From positions 62,001 to 126,000 of the forward strand of contig DAHYHI010000015.1 of assembly GCA_027391075.1 (NCBI GenBank): DNA of 64,000 bases. Direction: 5' to 3'. Position numbers and translations under genes: made by a program. This document shows, piece after piece, positions 45,676-54,107 of this stretch. Under the pieces are notes generated by a model. That model saw only the letters and a list, made by a program, of their open reading frames with translations, made no database searches and was not told where the DNA came from. Position 1 is the first letter of the stretch. The number at the start of each line of letters is the position of its first letter. This DNA is from JAJZAM01 sp027391075 (lineage in GTDB: Bacteria; Actinomycetota; Acidimicrobiia; Acidimicrobiales; Palsa-688).

Positions 45676-46458
45676 TCAGCGCTCCACCGACGACAGCCGT
45701 GACCGCAGGAGCATCACGGCCTTGGTGTGGATCTGGCAAACCCGGCTTTCGGTAACACCCAGGACTTGGCCGATCTGCGCAAGCGTAAGTCCCTCGTAGT
45801 AGTAGAGGCTGAGCACGATCTTCTCACGGTCGCCTAGGCGGTTGATGGCGCCAGCCAGGATCAGTTTCATCTCCTCGACTTCGAAGGTCCCTACAGGGCC
45901 GTCGCCCCGATCAGCCAGGGTGTCACCAAGTGTCAGTGATTCCCCCCGATCGGTCCCCCCACCCGAGATGACCTCGTCAAGACCGACAATTCCGATATAC
46001 GAGATCTGGCTGAAGATGCTCTGCAGGTCAGACTCGGAGACTTCCATCTCAGCGGCAACCTCGGCATCGGTTGGGGCTCTGCCAAGGGACGCTTCAAGGG
46101 ACGCGTATGCCCGTTCCACCGACCTCGCCTTGGTCCGCACTGATCGGGGAACCCAGTCGATCGAACGTAGCTCGTCGATGATCGCCCCTTTGATCCGGGT
46201 GATCGCATAGGTCTCAAACTTGATGTTCCGCTCGGAGTCGAACTTGTCGATTGCGTCAATCAGACCGAACATTCCGTAGCTAACCAAGTCGGCCTGCTCG
46301 ATGCTGTGAGGCAGGCCGGCCGAGACACGGCCGGCAACGAACTTGACGAGAGGCGAGTATCGCACGATCAGTTCGTCGCGCAACGCACGATCTCCTGTCG
46401 CTTTGTAACGAGCCCACAGATCGTCGACGGCTTGTCCGTCCTCCGACGTCTCAACCAT
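45676..46458 (-). CDS. whiG: FliA/WhiG family RNA polymerase sigma factor
   Basis: A 260-residue sigma-70 family factor with regions 2 (YGMFGLIDAIDKFD, FETYAITRIKGAIIDELR), 3 and 4 (ESRVCQIHTKAVMLLRSRL). GAIIDELRS-DWVPRSVR is characteristic of the FliA/WhiG/SigD group, which drives sporulation in Streptomyces and motility genes in others. No flagellar or anti-sigma gene is next to it, so its regulon cannot be told. Streptomyces also has whiG near rpsB and dprA. Confidence 0.9.
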   Translation of the reverse strand: MVETSEDGQAVDDLWARYKATGDRALRDELIVRYSPLVKFVAGRVSAGLPHSIEQADLVSYGMFGLIDAIDKFDSERNIKFETYAITRIKGAIIDELRSIDWVPRSVRTKARSVERAYASLEASLGRAPTDAEVAAEMEVSESDLQSIFSQISYIGIVGLDEVISGGGTDRGESLTLGDTLADRGDGPVGTFEVEEMKLILAGAINRLGDREKIVLSLYYYEGLTLAQIGQVLGVTESRVCQIHTKAVMLLRSRLSSVER

Positions 46459-46639
46459 CGCTGCACCTCGGCTGAAAACTTCTCCTCACGGTGCTAGAGG
46501 GTACCCGCGCTTGGGACTCCAGTGTGTGAAGTACGGCCAATGTCACACCAAAACACTATAATTTACCCATATAGTCCGACGAAACAGTGCGTCTGAGCGC
46601 CTTGCGCTCCTGCGGTAGGCAGCGAGGGATGGGAAGCTC

Positions 46640-47818
46640 TCAAGTCACCCGAGTATAGAGGCCAGCGCTTTCGACTACCGCGCCTCTTTCCACTAGCTCG
46701 TCGAGGGCTTGCAAAGCCTCCGCCGGGCTTACCTGGCGACTAAGGATCAACTGGTTGGGTGTCATCGGGTACCAGCCCATCGAGTCGAGGACCGATCTTC
46801 CAAGAATGCTCAGCGGGAGGGCCTCAGATCCGCGGAGCCTCCGAGAGGAGGCAGAATCAAAGATTCCCAGGCTGTCTAGAACATCGGTGGCGTCCCTCGC
46901 CAGACCAGCGCCCTCGTATAGAAGCTGGTTCGTACCCTCACTGGCAGCTGATCGCACCGCGCCGGGGACGGCCCGGACCTCTACCCCTCGCGCCAAGGCC
47001 GCCTCTACTGTTATAAGGCTCCCGCCTCGCGCGTGGGATTCCACCACCACGACAAGGCGGGCCAGCCCAGCGATGATCCGGTTGCGCGAAGGAAAGCGCC
47101 ACGCCTGAGCGGGCCTCCCGGGCGCCGTTTCCGACACGACAGCTCCGCTTGTAGCCACCTGCTCCCAGAGGACTGCATTGCGCTTGGGGTAGACGACGTC
47201 CACTCCGCTGGCCACGACAGCCACTGGCGCTGAGGGCGCACCGGCCTTCGTCGCGTCGACAGCGCCCCTGTGCGCGGCACCGTCGATGCCGATGGCCAGC
47301 CCGCTAACCACGCAGACTCCCGCCGCCGTAAGGTCTCTACCCAGCTCGTAGGCGGTAGCAATCCCACAACTCGTAGCGTTGCGCGTCCCGACCACCGCAA
47401 CACACGGGTCCCGCAGGGCTTCGAGCCGTCCTCGCCAGAACACAGCCCCAGGCGGACTAGGATCGGACACTAGAGCCTCTGGGAACTCCGGCTGCCCGCT
47501 CCAGGTCACATGGATCCCTCTTGCGGCGAAGGGTCTCCACCACTTTGGCGGGTCGACCTTTGCGGTCAGTAACCGCCAGGCTGCTCCAGGACGGCGCTCA
47601 TTGCAACTCTCCGAAGCATGTGCGGTCGATTCAGGTCGCCCGTTAGGCCGCTCCAAGGTCCCCGCTTGGACGGCCTGCCACGCAGCACGCGGGTCGTAGT
47701 TGCGCAGAATGCTTACGAGGTTCGCCGGACCCATACCGGGCAGCGCGCTGAGCGCCGCCACGTAGGCGTCCTCTTCGTCGCCGGGACGTGTCATCTCCGC
47801 CACGCGGCGCTCAGACAT
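46640..47818 (-). CDS. dprA: DNA processing protein DprA
   Basis: Loads RecA on incoming single-stranded DNA during transformation. The protein has an N-terminal helix-hairpin region (LSALPGMGPANLVSIL), the DprA Rossmann core (AVVGTRNATSCG, SGLAIGIDGAAHRGA, SRNRIIAGL) and a C-terminal winged helix. ATG at 47818 has GAGG just upstream; ATG at 47794, overlapping the comM stop by four bases, is the alternative. A much longer open frame to 48181 lies in comM. It pairs with comM, and cinA is elsewhere in the window. Confidence 0.93.
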   Translation of the reverse strand: MSERRVAEMTRPGDEEDAYVAALSALPGMGPANLVSILRNYDPRAAWQAVQAGTLERPNGRPESTAHASESCNERRPGAAWRLLTAKVDPPKWWRPFAARGIHVTWSGQPEFPEALVSDPSPPGAVFWRGRLEALRDPCVAVVGTRNATSCGIATAYELGRDLTAAGVCVVSGLAIGIDGAAHRGAVDATKAGAPSAPVAVVASGVDVVYPKRNAVLWEQVATSGAVVSETAPGRPAQAWRFPSRNRIIAGLARLVVVVESHARGGSLITVEAALARGVEVRAVPGAVRSAASEGTNQLLYEGAGLARDATDVLDSLGIFDSASSRRLRGSEALPLSILGRSVLDSMGWYPMTPNQLILSRQVSPAEALQALDELVERGAVVESAGLYTRVT

Positions 47819-49368
47819 CCGGCCTCGAAAGGTCGCTCGGCGGCCAGTACATTCGATCGCAACGCCAGGGCTCCGTAAACGTCGGCCGGTCTCAGCTTTC
47901 CTTCCCAGCCGTCCAGGTCTGCGATGGTAAGCGCAACCCTTCGAACGCGTTGCAGACCCCGTGCGCTCAAAAGTCCCTGACGCAGGCGCACCTCGAGCAC
48001 TCTTAGAGCGCCCGACGATAGCGGAGCTGCCAGGTCGAGGCTCGCAGATGGGATTGCCGAGTTGCTCGGGAAACCTCGCCGGCGCGCAACCATGCGGGCT
48101 CTCGACACACGCGCGGCCACCGTTGCAGTGGGCTCGACGCCGGCTTCGGTCTCTCCGAGGGATCGGTCGCCGGCGATGCACCGCAGTAGGTCAGCTACTT
48201 CTGGACGGTCGAGCCGGATTCGCAGGTCGAAGCGGTCGAGAAGCGGACCCGACACACGAGCCCTGTAGCGCTGGCGGACAGCTTCGCTGCATTGGCACGA
48301 TCCCGGCCCCGAGTCGGCTCCGCAAGGGCATGGGTTCATCGCAGCAACAAGAAGTACGTCGGAGGGGAAAATGGCCGTCGCCTTGGCCCGGCTGACACGA
48401 ACCTGACGCTCCTCAAGCGGTTGGCGGAGGGTGTCGAGGAGCGCAGCCGAGAACTCGCCGAGCTCGTCCAAGAAGAGCACCCCACGGTGGGCGCAGCTGA
48501 GCTCGCCCGGTCTCATGGCCGCTCCGCCGCCACCCACAATCGACACGAGGGACGAGCTGTGATGGGGAGCCCTGAAGGGCGGCCGGAGCGGGAGAGCGTT
48601 ACTGGGCAGGGGCAGGCCCGCCGCCGAGTGTACCCTCGCTACTTCGAGCGCCTCGGTCGTCGTCAGTGGCGGTAGGAGACCGACAAGCCGCTCGGCAAGC
48701 ATGGTCTTGCCCGCCCCGGGCGGGCCGACCATCAGCAGGTGATGGCTTCCCGCTGCTGCGACTTCGACGGCCATCCTGGCGAGCGGTTGGCCACGCACGT
48801 CAGCAAGGTCAGGCGGGGCCGCGACAGAATCCATCGCGGCGCGAGCGACCGGCTCGTCCCAGGACCCACGCCCTTGCAGACAGACCACAACTCGGGACAG
48901 GGTCGGTGCCGAGACCGCTCGCAAAGCAGAGGCGGTGGCTGCTTCGGCGGCGCAATCGGGGGGAACAACCAGCTGCGCGACACTCAAGGCATGTGCTCTA
49001 GCCAGGACGCCGGGAACCCCTCTAAGCGTCCCGTCGAGGCCGAGCTCACCTATGAAACCGACGTTTTCAGCTACCCTTGCTGGCAGCTGACCGTCGGCGA
49101 TAAGCAAGGCTATGGCCACCGGAAGGTCGAGGCCTGAACCACCCTTGCGGATACCGCTCGGAGCGAGGTTGACCGTAACACGGTGCTGCGGCCAGGACAG
49201 CCCGCTTGAGATGATCGCAGCCCTCACCCTGTCTCTCGACTCTCGGCAGGCTGCGTCCGGCAGGCCTACGATCGAGAAACTGGGCAGGCCCCTGGACACG
49301 TGAACCTCGACTGATATCGCCTGACCCTCGACTCCTGTCAGCGTCGCAGAAGCAACTGTTGCAAGCAC
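47791..49368 (-). CDS. comM: YifB/ComM family AAA+ ATPase
   Basis: A Mg-chelatase-like hexameric helicase that promotes branch migration in transformation in studied members. The 525-residue protein begins LATVASATLTGVEG, a Lon-like domain, then Walker A GPPGAGKT, GVLFLDELGEF (Walker B) and the cysteine cluster in NPCPCGADSGPGSCQC. GTG at 49368 has GGAG seven bases upstream, and homologues start here; the open frame to 49494 is an extension. Confidence 0.94.
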   Translation of the reverse strand: MLATVASATLTGVEGQAISVEVHVSRGLPSFSIVGLPDAACRESRDRVRAAIISSGLSWPQHRVTVNLAPSGIRKGGSGLDLPVAIALLIADGQLPARVAENVGFIGELGLDGTLRGVPGVLARAHALSVAQLVVPPDCAAEAATASALRAVSAPTLSRVVVCLQGRGSWDEPVARAAMDSVAAPPDLADVRGQPLARMAVEVAAAGSHHLLMVGPPGAGKTMLAERLVGLLPPLTTTEALEVARVHSAAGLPLPSNALPLRPPFRAPHHSSSLVSIVGGGGAAMRPGELSCAHRGVLFLDELGEFSAALLDTLRQPLEERQVRVSRAKATAIFPSDVLLVAAMNPCPCGADSGPGSCQCSEAVRQRYRARVSGPLLDRFDLRIRLDRPEVADLLRCIAGDRSLGETEAGVEPTATVAARVSRARMVARRRGFPSNSAIPSASLDLAAPLSSGALRVLEVRLRQGLLSARGLQRVRRVALTIADLDGWEGKLRPADVYGALALRSNVLAAERPFEAGCLSAAWRR

Positions 49369-49566
49369 CCTTTTCTCCAGTCCAGTCTCTAAGAGGTGGT
49401 GGGAGCCGGTGATGCGGGCGTCCGAGCGCTGCTTCACACGATAAGACACAGGTGAGACATCCGGGCCGTCACCGCTTCGACGGCTCCCGCCCATCCAAGG
49501 CTCCAGGGCGCAGGTCGCTCGACGTCAGGTTCCCGCGTCTTTTGGGAGCGAGCCCACAATGTAGAG

Positions 49567-49824
49567 GTGACACGTCGCGCCAAGAAGCCCGAGAAGCCCA
49601 GGGATCGCCTTTGGCATATAGCCAACCCGCTACAAGACGGGGCCGAAGTGCGGGTCGTTCAACCGTTTCAGGCGCTCAAGGCCTACGTCTGCCCGGGTTG
49701 CCAGCAGACGGTCCCTCCCGGAGTCGGGCACGTCGTGGTCGTGCCGACCGAAAACCCGGACCTTCGCCGTCACTGGCACCGACCCTGCTGGGAACGCCGC
49801 CTCACCCGACGGCCGGGCCGCTGA
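49567..49824 (+). CDS. Small conserved actinobacterial Cys/His protein
   Basis: An 85-residue protein with YVCPGCQQTVPPGVGHVVVVP followed by RRHWHRPCW, so C-x2-C and HxxCW could bind one zinc ion. A similar short protein is widespread in Actinomycetota near the comM-yraN region; its function is unknown. It starts with GTG directly after AGAG and converges on the PLP enzyme, the two stops abutting. Confidence 0.72.
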   Translation: MTRRAKKPEKPRDRLWHIANPLQDGAEVRVVQPFQALKAYVCPGCQQTVPPGVGHVVVVPTENPDLRRHWHRPCWERRLTRRPGR

Positions 49825-51006
49825 TCAGCGGACTGAGCCGCTCGCTTGGTCCAAAGCTTGCGACAGGTCAGCCCAAAGGTCCTCGGGGTCTTCTATCCCG
49901 ACCGACATTCGCAACAGTCCTGCCGGAATAGCCTCTTCACCCGCCCATCTGCCTCGGCGCTCTATAAGACTCTCCACTCCCCCTAAGCTTGTTGCCACGC
50001 ATACGAGCGACAGGGCGTCGCACACCTTGTCCGCTGCTTCGGCCCCGCCGGCCACCTCGAAGCTGACCATGATCCCGAAGTCGCTCATCTGCCGGCGAGC
50101 GCGAGCGTGACCGGGATGAGTCCCCAGACCCGGATAGTAAACCTTGACCACCCCGGGGTGCTCTGCGAGTCTCCGTGCGAGGAGGCCGGCGCTCATGGCG
50201 GACCTGCTCTGGCGGAGTTGGAGCGTGCGGGCTCCCCTAAGCGCCAGCCAGGACTCCAGCACACCCGGGGTGGCTCCGTGCAAAGAGCGCCGGGTCGCCA
50301 GCTGGGACAGCACCTCGTCTCGTCGTGTGACTACCGCCCCGATCAGCGCGTCAGAGTGGCCCGACAGGATCTTCGTAGCGCTGTGCACCACGACGTCGGC
50401 TCCCATCTTGAGAGGCTGCTGGCCGACCGGCGATGCGAAAGTGTTGTCCACGACGACATCCATGCCCAGTCCGTGGGCGCCGGCCGAGAGGGCTTCGATG
50501 TCCGCTATCGCCAGCAGAGGGTTCGTCGGACTCTCAAGCCACAGAAGTCCGCCCGCCCCGAATGTCCCCTCGTCTCCTGATGGTCTCCCAGGGGTCTCCG
50601 CTATCTCTGAGCAGACGGCGAGGACTTCGTCGGTCGCAGCGACGTCGACCGTCCTGAAGCGAAGGCGACCTCGCTGCGACAGGTCGGCTAGGAACCGGCG
50701 GGTTCCGCTGTACGCCCCTGCCGCAACGACGATACGCCCGGGCACTGGCAGAGTCTCGACGACCGCCGATATAGCCGCCATGCCCGACGCGAAGGTCAGG
50801 CAGCTTCCGCCTTCGAGCCCGCCGACGAGCACCTCGAATCCTTCCCATGTGGGGTTACCGTCGCGGGAGTAGGAGTGCGAGCCACCCTGGTGAAACGTGG
50901 AGCTGAGCAGGAGGGCGGGGTTGAGCGGCGAGCCCGGTTCGGCTGGCGGACGGCCTAGATGCACAGCGAGAGTCGCTGGTGAGCCTGGAGATTTGGGCGA
51001 CTTCAT
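49825..51006 (-). CDS. Cys/Met metabolism PLP-dependent enzyme (cystathionine gamma-synthase/lyase type)
   Basis: A 393-residue fold-type I PLP enzyme with YSRDGNPTWEGFE, the aromatic stacking loop region, WLESPTNP, DNTFASP and PLP lysine K212 in HSATKILSGHSD. The family contains MetB, MetC, cystathionine gamma-lyase and methionine gamma-lyase, which sequence alone does not separate well; SLGGVESLIERR near the C-terminus resembles the cystathionine gamma-synthase/lyase branch. It sits between unrelated genes with no methionine neighbours. Confidence 0.82.
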   Translation of the reverse strand: MKSPKSPGSPATLAVHLGRPPAEPGSPLNPALLLSSTFHQGGSHSYSRDGNPTWEGFEVLVGGLEGGSCLTFASGMAAISAVVETLPVPGRIVVAAGAYSGTRRFLADLSQRGRLRFRTVDVAATDEVLAVCSEIAETPGRPSGDEGTFGAGGLLWLESPTNPLLAIADIEALSAGAHGLGMDVVVDNTFASPVGQQPLKMGADVVVHSATKILSGHSDALIGAVVTRRDEVLSQLATRRSLHGATPGVLESWLALRGARTLQLRQSRSAMSAGLLARRLAEHPGVVKVYYPGLGTHPGHARARRQMSDFGIMVSFEVAGGAEAADKVCDALSLVCVATSLGGVESLIERRGRWAGEEAIPAGLLRMSVGIEDPEDLWADLSQALDQASGSVR

Positions 51007-51093
51007 TCTAAGAAACTTCCGGCCTGAGAGGTTCCGACAAAGTCAGTTCGACAGGCACGCATGGCCCGCACCTGCCCATCTTCGTCTCAGAAG

Positions 51094-51465
51094 TCAAAAC
51101 GCGGCTTCGATGACGCTCAGAGCCTCAGGGGTGACCGAGACGACGTCGAAGCGCACGGTGAAAAAGCGCCGCCTCTCAACTCCCGCTGGGGTCGTGCGAA
51201 GCCAGGCGCTGGCAAGGCGACGCAACTTTCGCTGCTTGGCTGGCCCTACCGCCTCGAATGGCTCCCCGAAGAGGTCCGACGTTCGGGTCTTGACCTCGCT
51301 GAAGACGAGGACGTCGTCTTTTCTGGCGACGATGTCGATCTCACCCTGCGGACATCGCCAGTTGCGGTCGAGCACCGCGAAACCCCGCTCCTGATACCAG
51401 CGCGCCGCCAGGTCCTCGCCGTGGGCGCCGAGGTCGCGCCGCCGCGAAGCGAGGGCCGCTGGCAT
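51094..51465 (-). CDS. UPF0102 (YraN) family endonuclease-like protein
   Basis: A 123-residue protein with the restriction-nuclease-like core GEDLAARWYQERGFAVLDRNWR, GEIDIVARKDDVLVFSEVKTR. The D and ExK catalytic-type residues are in place. In Actinomycetota it regularly follows DUF2469 and precedes comM. Cellular role is not established. Confidence 0.92.
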   Translation of the reverse strand: MPAALASRRRDLGAHGEDLAARWYQERGFAVLDRNWRCPQGEIDIVARKDDVLVFSEVKTRTSDLFGEPFEAVGPAKQRKLRRLASAWLRTTPAGVERRRFFTVRFDVVSVTPEALSVIEAAF

Positions 51466-51466
51466 C

Positions 51467-51763
51467 TCAGAATGAGTCCTTGTCGGGGAGCTCCTCGACG
51501 TTCACGTCCTTGAAGGTGAGGACCCGAACCGACGAGACGAACCTCGCAGGCCGGTACATGTCCCACACCCAAGCGTCCCTCAAGGAGATCTCGAAGAAAG
51601 TTCGCTCCCCTTCGCCCCTCGGCTCTACCTGAACCTCGTTGGCCAGGTAGAAGCGCCGTTCCGTCTCTACTACGTATCGAAACATAGCGAGCACGGCGCG
51701 GTACTCCTGGTAGAGAGCAAGTTCGATCTCGGTCTCGTAGCGTTCGAGGTCCTCGGCGCTCAT
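51467..51763 (-). CDS. DUF2469 family protein
   Basis: A 98-residue protein (MSAEDLERYETEIELALYQEYR, in part; RFYLANEVQVEPR; DAWVWDMYRPARFV) restricted to Actinomycetota and nearly invariant there. It is normally between rnhB and yraN; the rnhB side is missing here. Function unknown. Confidence 0.92.
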   Translation of the reverse strand: MSAEDLERYETEIELALYQEYRAVLAMFRYVVETERRFYLANEVQVEPRGEGERTFFEISLRDAWVWDMYRPARFVSSVRVLTFKDVNVEELPDKDSF

Positions 51764-51940
51764 CGGGGCACTTCTTCACTCACGACTGTCATGCTACGCC
51801 ACCGCTGAGACGCTGGGAGGCCGACCGCGACCCCGAGCTAGTTGCTCGAGCGCCGGCTCAACCGTTGGCGCCGATAGGTCATATAGAGCCCAGGCGGACA
51901 GGCCCGCAGCTGGACTAGGTAGGCACGAGGCGGCTTACGC

Positions 51941-52546
51941 TCAACGCCCGTCGAGGTCCAGGCGGCTCAGGCGTCGATCGGGCATGAACCACATGACTGA
52001 GACCCCAACGTATAGGGCGTAGGAGATCCACGGACTCACCCATGCCAGCCCGAGCCCAGCGGCGTAGGCTATGGGGGACAGCCTGCCCTTTAAGTCGTGG
52101 CCGAGGGCCCGTGCGACCTCCGAGGCTGAGCCGTTGGCCGCCACGATCGCCAACACAAGCAGCTCGTAGGCGATCGCCGCCCCGAGGCCGGCCGCCCCAT
52201 AGGCACAAGCAGGCAGGGCGGCCGAGTGGTTGTCCGCCACCCACTTGGTGAGCACCGGTATGAGGGACAGCCAAAACAGCAGGTGGAGGTTCGTCCACAT
52301 CACCGCGCCACTGATTCGCTCGGTGGAACGCAGAAGATGGTGGTGATTACTCCAATAGATCCCAATGAAGGCGAACGAGAGTATGTAGACGAGCAGGCTG
52401 GGCACGCTGTGAGCGAGGTCACGCAAAGTCCCCCCGCCCGGCTCTCGCAGGTCGAAGGCCATCAGGGTGATCAGCACAGCCATAACCCCGTCGCTGAAAG
52501 CCTCCAGCCGATCCGGGTCGCTACGTCGGGTTGACGGACGAGACAT
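51941..52546 (-). CDS. TMEM175-family (DUF1211) potassium channel-like protein
   Basis: A 201-residue membrane protein from the ATG at 52546, which has GGAGGAGG just upstream. The family motif RxxxFSD is RLEAFSD (13-19), in the first membrane helix; about six helices follow, with YWSNHHHLLR after the third. Bacterial TMEM175 proteins form tetrameric potassium-permeable channels. It begins the accessory patch replacing rnhB and lepB. The 177 bases before DUF2469 contain no gene. Confidence 0.85.
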   Translation of the reverse strand: MSRPSTRRSDPDRLEAFSDGVMAVLITLMAFDLREPGGGTLRDLAHSVPSLLVYILSFAFIGIYWSNHHHLLRSTERISGAVMWTNLHLLFWLSLIPVLTKWVADNHSAALPACAYGAAGLGAAIAYELLVLAIVAANGSASEVARALGHDLKGRLSPIAYAAGLGLAWVSPWISYALYVGVSVMWFMPDRRLSRLDLDGR

Positions 52547-52833
52547 CCCCTCCTCCGTCAACGGCGCCACGAAGTCGAGGAGCTGCCCGGTAGACGCCTC
52601 CTTAAGTAGGTCCCTACCCCGACAGTGCAGCTAGCCGGTTCCCACAACCCCGGGTTCTCGGCTGGGATGCCCATCTTCATCTCGCCATTCTTCCACGAGA
52701 CTCGCCGGTCGATTCGACTTCGTGTTCCGGACGATTGCATAGGTCGCCAACTTGACCTGACTCGCCGAGCGTCTAATACGTCAGTCCCTGAGCGTCGCCT
52801 CCTGGTGCCGGTTCTCGGGAGAGGTGACGCTCT
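52547..52833. other. Non-coding gap, nothing recognised
   Basis: Between the TMEM175 gene and the antitoxin remnant. Open frames exist on both strands but have no recognisable protein signature, and no RNA or promoter feature stands out. Confidence 0.5.
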
Positions 52834-52935
52834 ATGGCAGCGATCAGGGTGCACGACATGGACGACTACGTGGGCGAGCAGCTGAAGGTGCGGGCCGCTC
52901 GCCACGGCAAGTCGCACCGCAAGGGTGGACCTTGA
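52834..52935 (+). pseudogene. Truncated FitA/VapB-type ribbon-helix-helix antitoxin
   Basis: Thirty-three residues (AAIRVHDMDDYVGEQLKVRAARHGKSHRKG, in part) match the N-terminal ribbon-helix-helix part of FitA-like antitoxins. A stop follows where the toxin-binding C-terminal half (about 40 residues) should be. A toxin fragment lies about 100 bases downstream, so this looks like a decayed toxin-antitoxin pair. Confidence 0.7.
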
Positions 52936-53038
52936 AGAGTCGTCCCGGTCGTCACGGGCGATACCGCGATCGATGACGAGGTAGTCTTCGGCCTCCTCGA
53001 CGCCGGGCGGAGGTGATCGTCTGCCTGGTGACGTCCGA

Positions 53039-53281
53039 ATGGCGCCCAGAGACGCTGCGCGCCTCCTAGAGGAGCGGTTCTTCCCACCTCTGCTGCTAGG
53101 CCCGAGGACGGCGCGCCGACTAACCGAAGTACTGGGCCGGATGGATATCGCCGGTGGAGCGGTCTATGACGCCCTTGTGGCGCTAGCCGCCGTCGAGCAC
53201 CATGCCGACCTCGCAACCCGCGACGCCCGGGCTCGGGGCACCCACGAAAAGGCCGGCGTCGCAGTGGTCGTCGCAGGTTGA
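53039..53281 (+). pseudogene. C-terminal fragment of a PIN-domain (VapC/FitB-type) toxin
   Basis: Eighty residues match the second half of a PIN ribonuclease: RDAARLLEERF, then GGAVYDALVALAA carrying the conserved late Asp, and LATRDARA with the last acidic residue. The first half, with the initial catalytic Asp, is absent; only about 100 bases separate it from the antitoxin fragment, so part of the toxin gene has been deleted. No activity is expected. Confidence 0.72.
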
Positions 53282-53330
53282 CTCCGCCTCGTCGCCCGGC
53301 ACCATCGGGATAGGTCTATGCTCGAATCTG

Positions 53331-53660
53331 ATGCTGATATCGACCATGAACGACATTCCCGGCTGGGAGGTCACCGAAGTGCTCGGCGAGGTGTTCGGCT
53401 TGACCGTCCGAAGCCGCAACGTCGGCTCGCAGCTCGGTGCCGCACTCAAGTCACTTGCCGGCGGAGAGCTCAAGGGGATGACCAAGAACCTCGTCGCAAG
53501 CAGGCAAGACGTGATCTCCCGAATGGTCGACGAAGCTACAGCCAAAGGCGCTGACGCCGTGCTCGCGATGCGCTTCGACACCTCGGAGATGGGTGGGAAC
53601 TGGACCGAGATCTGTGCCTACGGCACAGCGGTCAAAGCGCGCAGGCGACAACCGTCTTAG
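53331..53660 (+). CDS. YbjQ/UPF0145 family protein
   Basis: A 109-residue protein starting MLISTMNDIPGWEVTEVLGEV, the family hallmark, with RSRNVGSQLGAALKSLAGGELKG and ADAVLAMRFDTSEM. UPF0145 proteins form pentameric assemblies of unknown function, possibly metal or heavy-metal related. The ATG at 53331 fits family length; the open frame extends upstream into the toxin fragment. Confidence 0.88.
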   Translation: MLISTMNDIPGWEVTEVLGEVFGLTVRSRNVGSQLGAALKSLAGGELKGMTKNLVASRQDVISRMVDEATAKGADAVLAMRFDTSEMGGNWTEICAYGTAVKARRRQPS

Positions 53661-54107
53661 ACGCCCCGACTGCCGCCCAGCATCGACGTTCGGTTTCTTA
53701 GCAGTCGTCGAGGGATCTCTTGAACCCCCGGCAGGCGCCAGGGTTTTCGGCTAAGGGATACCTCCGCGAATCAAAGCCCGTCCGAAGTCGTCGAAGCCTG
53801 CGACCGCGCCTGGGGGTGTCAGACAACGCCGGATCGGACTCCAGCCTGACACGCTTCGCCGGCGGTGTATGAGTCGCGTCGGGGTATGTCGCAGGCTCCC
53901 ACCAACGCCAGCGGGCCGGCGCTTTTGGCATTGGCGGCTGCGGCCGGCCCTCGTAGTCTTGACCAACGCGTTCACCTCCCGGCCCGTGCTTCCAGCGATC
54001 GTCGTGCCGATCACGACACGCGACCGTGGGATAAGCAAACCTCGCCGGGGTGGAAGCGTGCCGTATGCCGCCACGTCGAACACGATGGCGTGACTTTCGG
54101 CGTGGGG
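53661..54107. other. 447-base stretch without a recognised gene
   Basis: Between the YbjQ gene and the propeller gene. Minus-strand open frames (for example 53751-54083) have no family resemblance. A seven-base inverted repeat, GTGTCAG/CTGACAC at 53816-53852, could be a weak terminator. The region may be decayed DNA. Confidence 0.5.

Noticed and set aside
52625..52885. Plus-strand open frame of 86 codons
   Set aside because: No recognisable motif, and it overlaps the antitoxin remnant in another frame.
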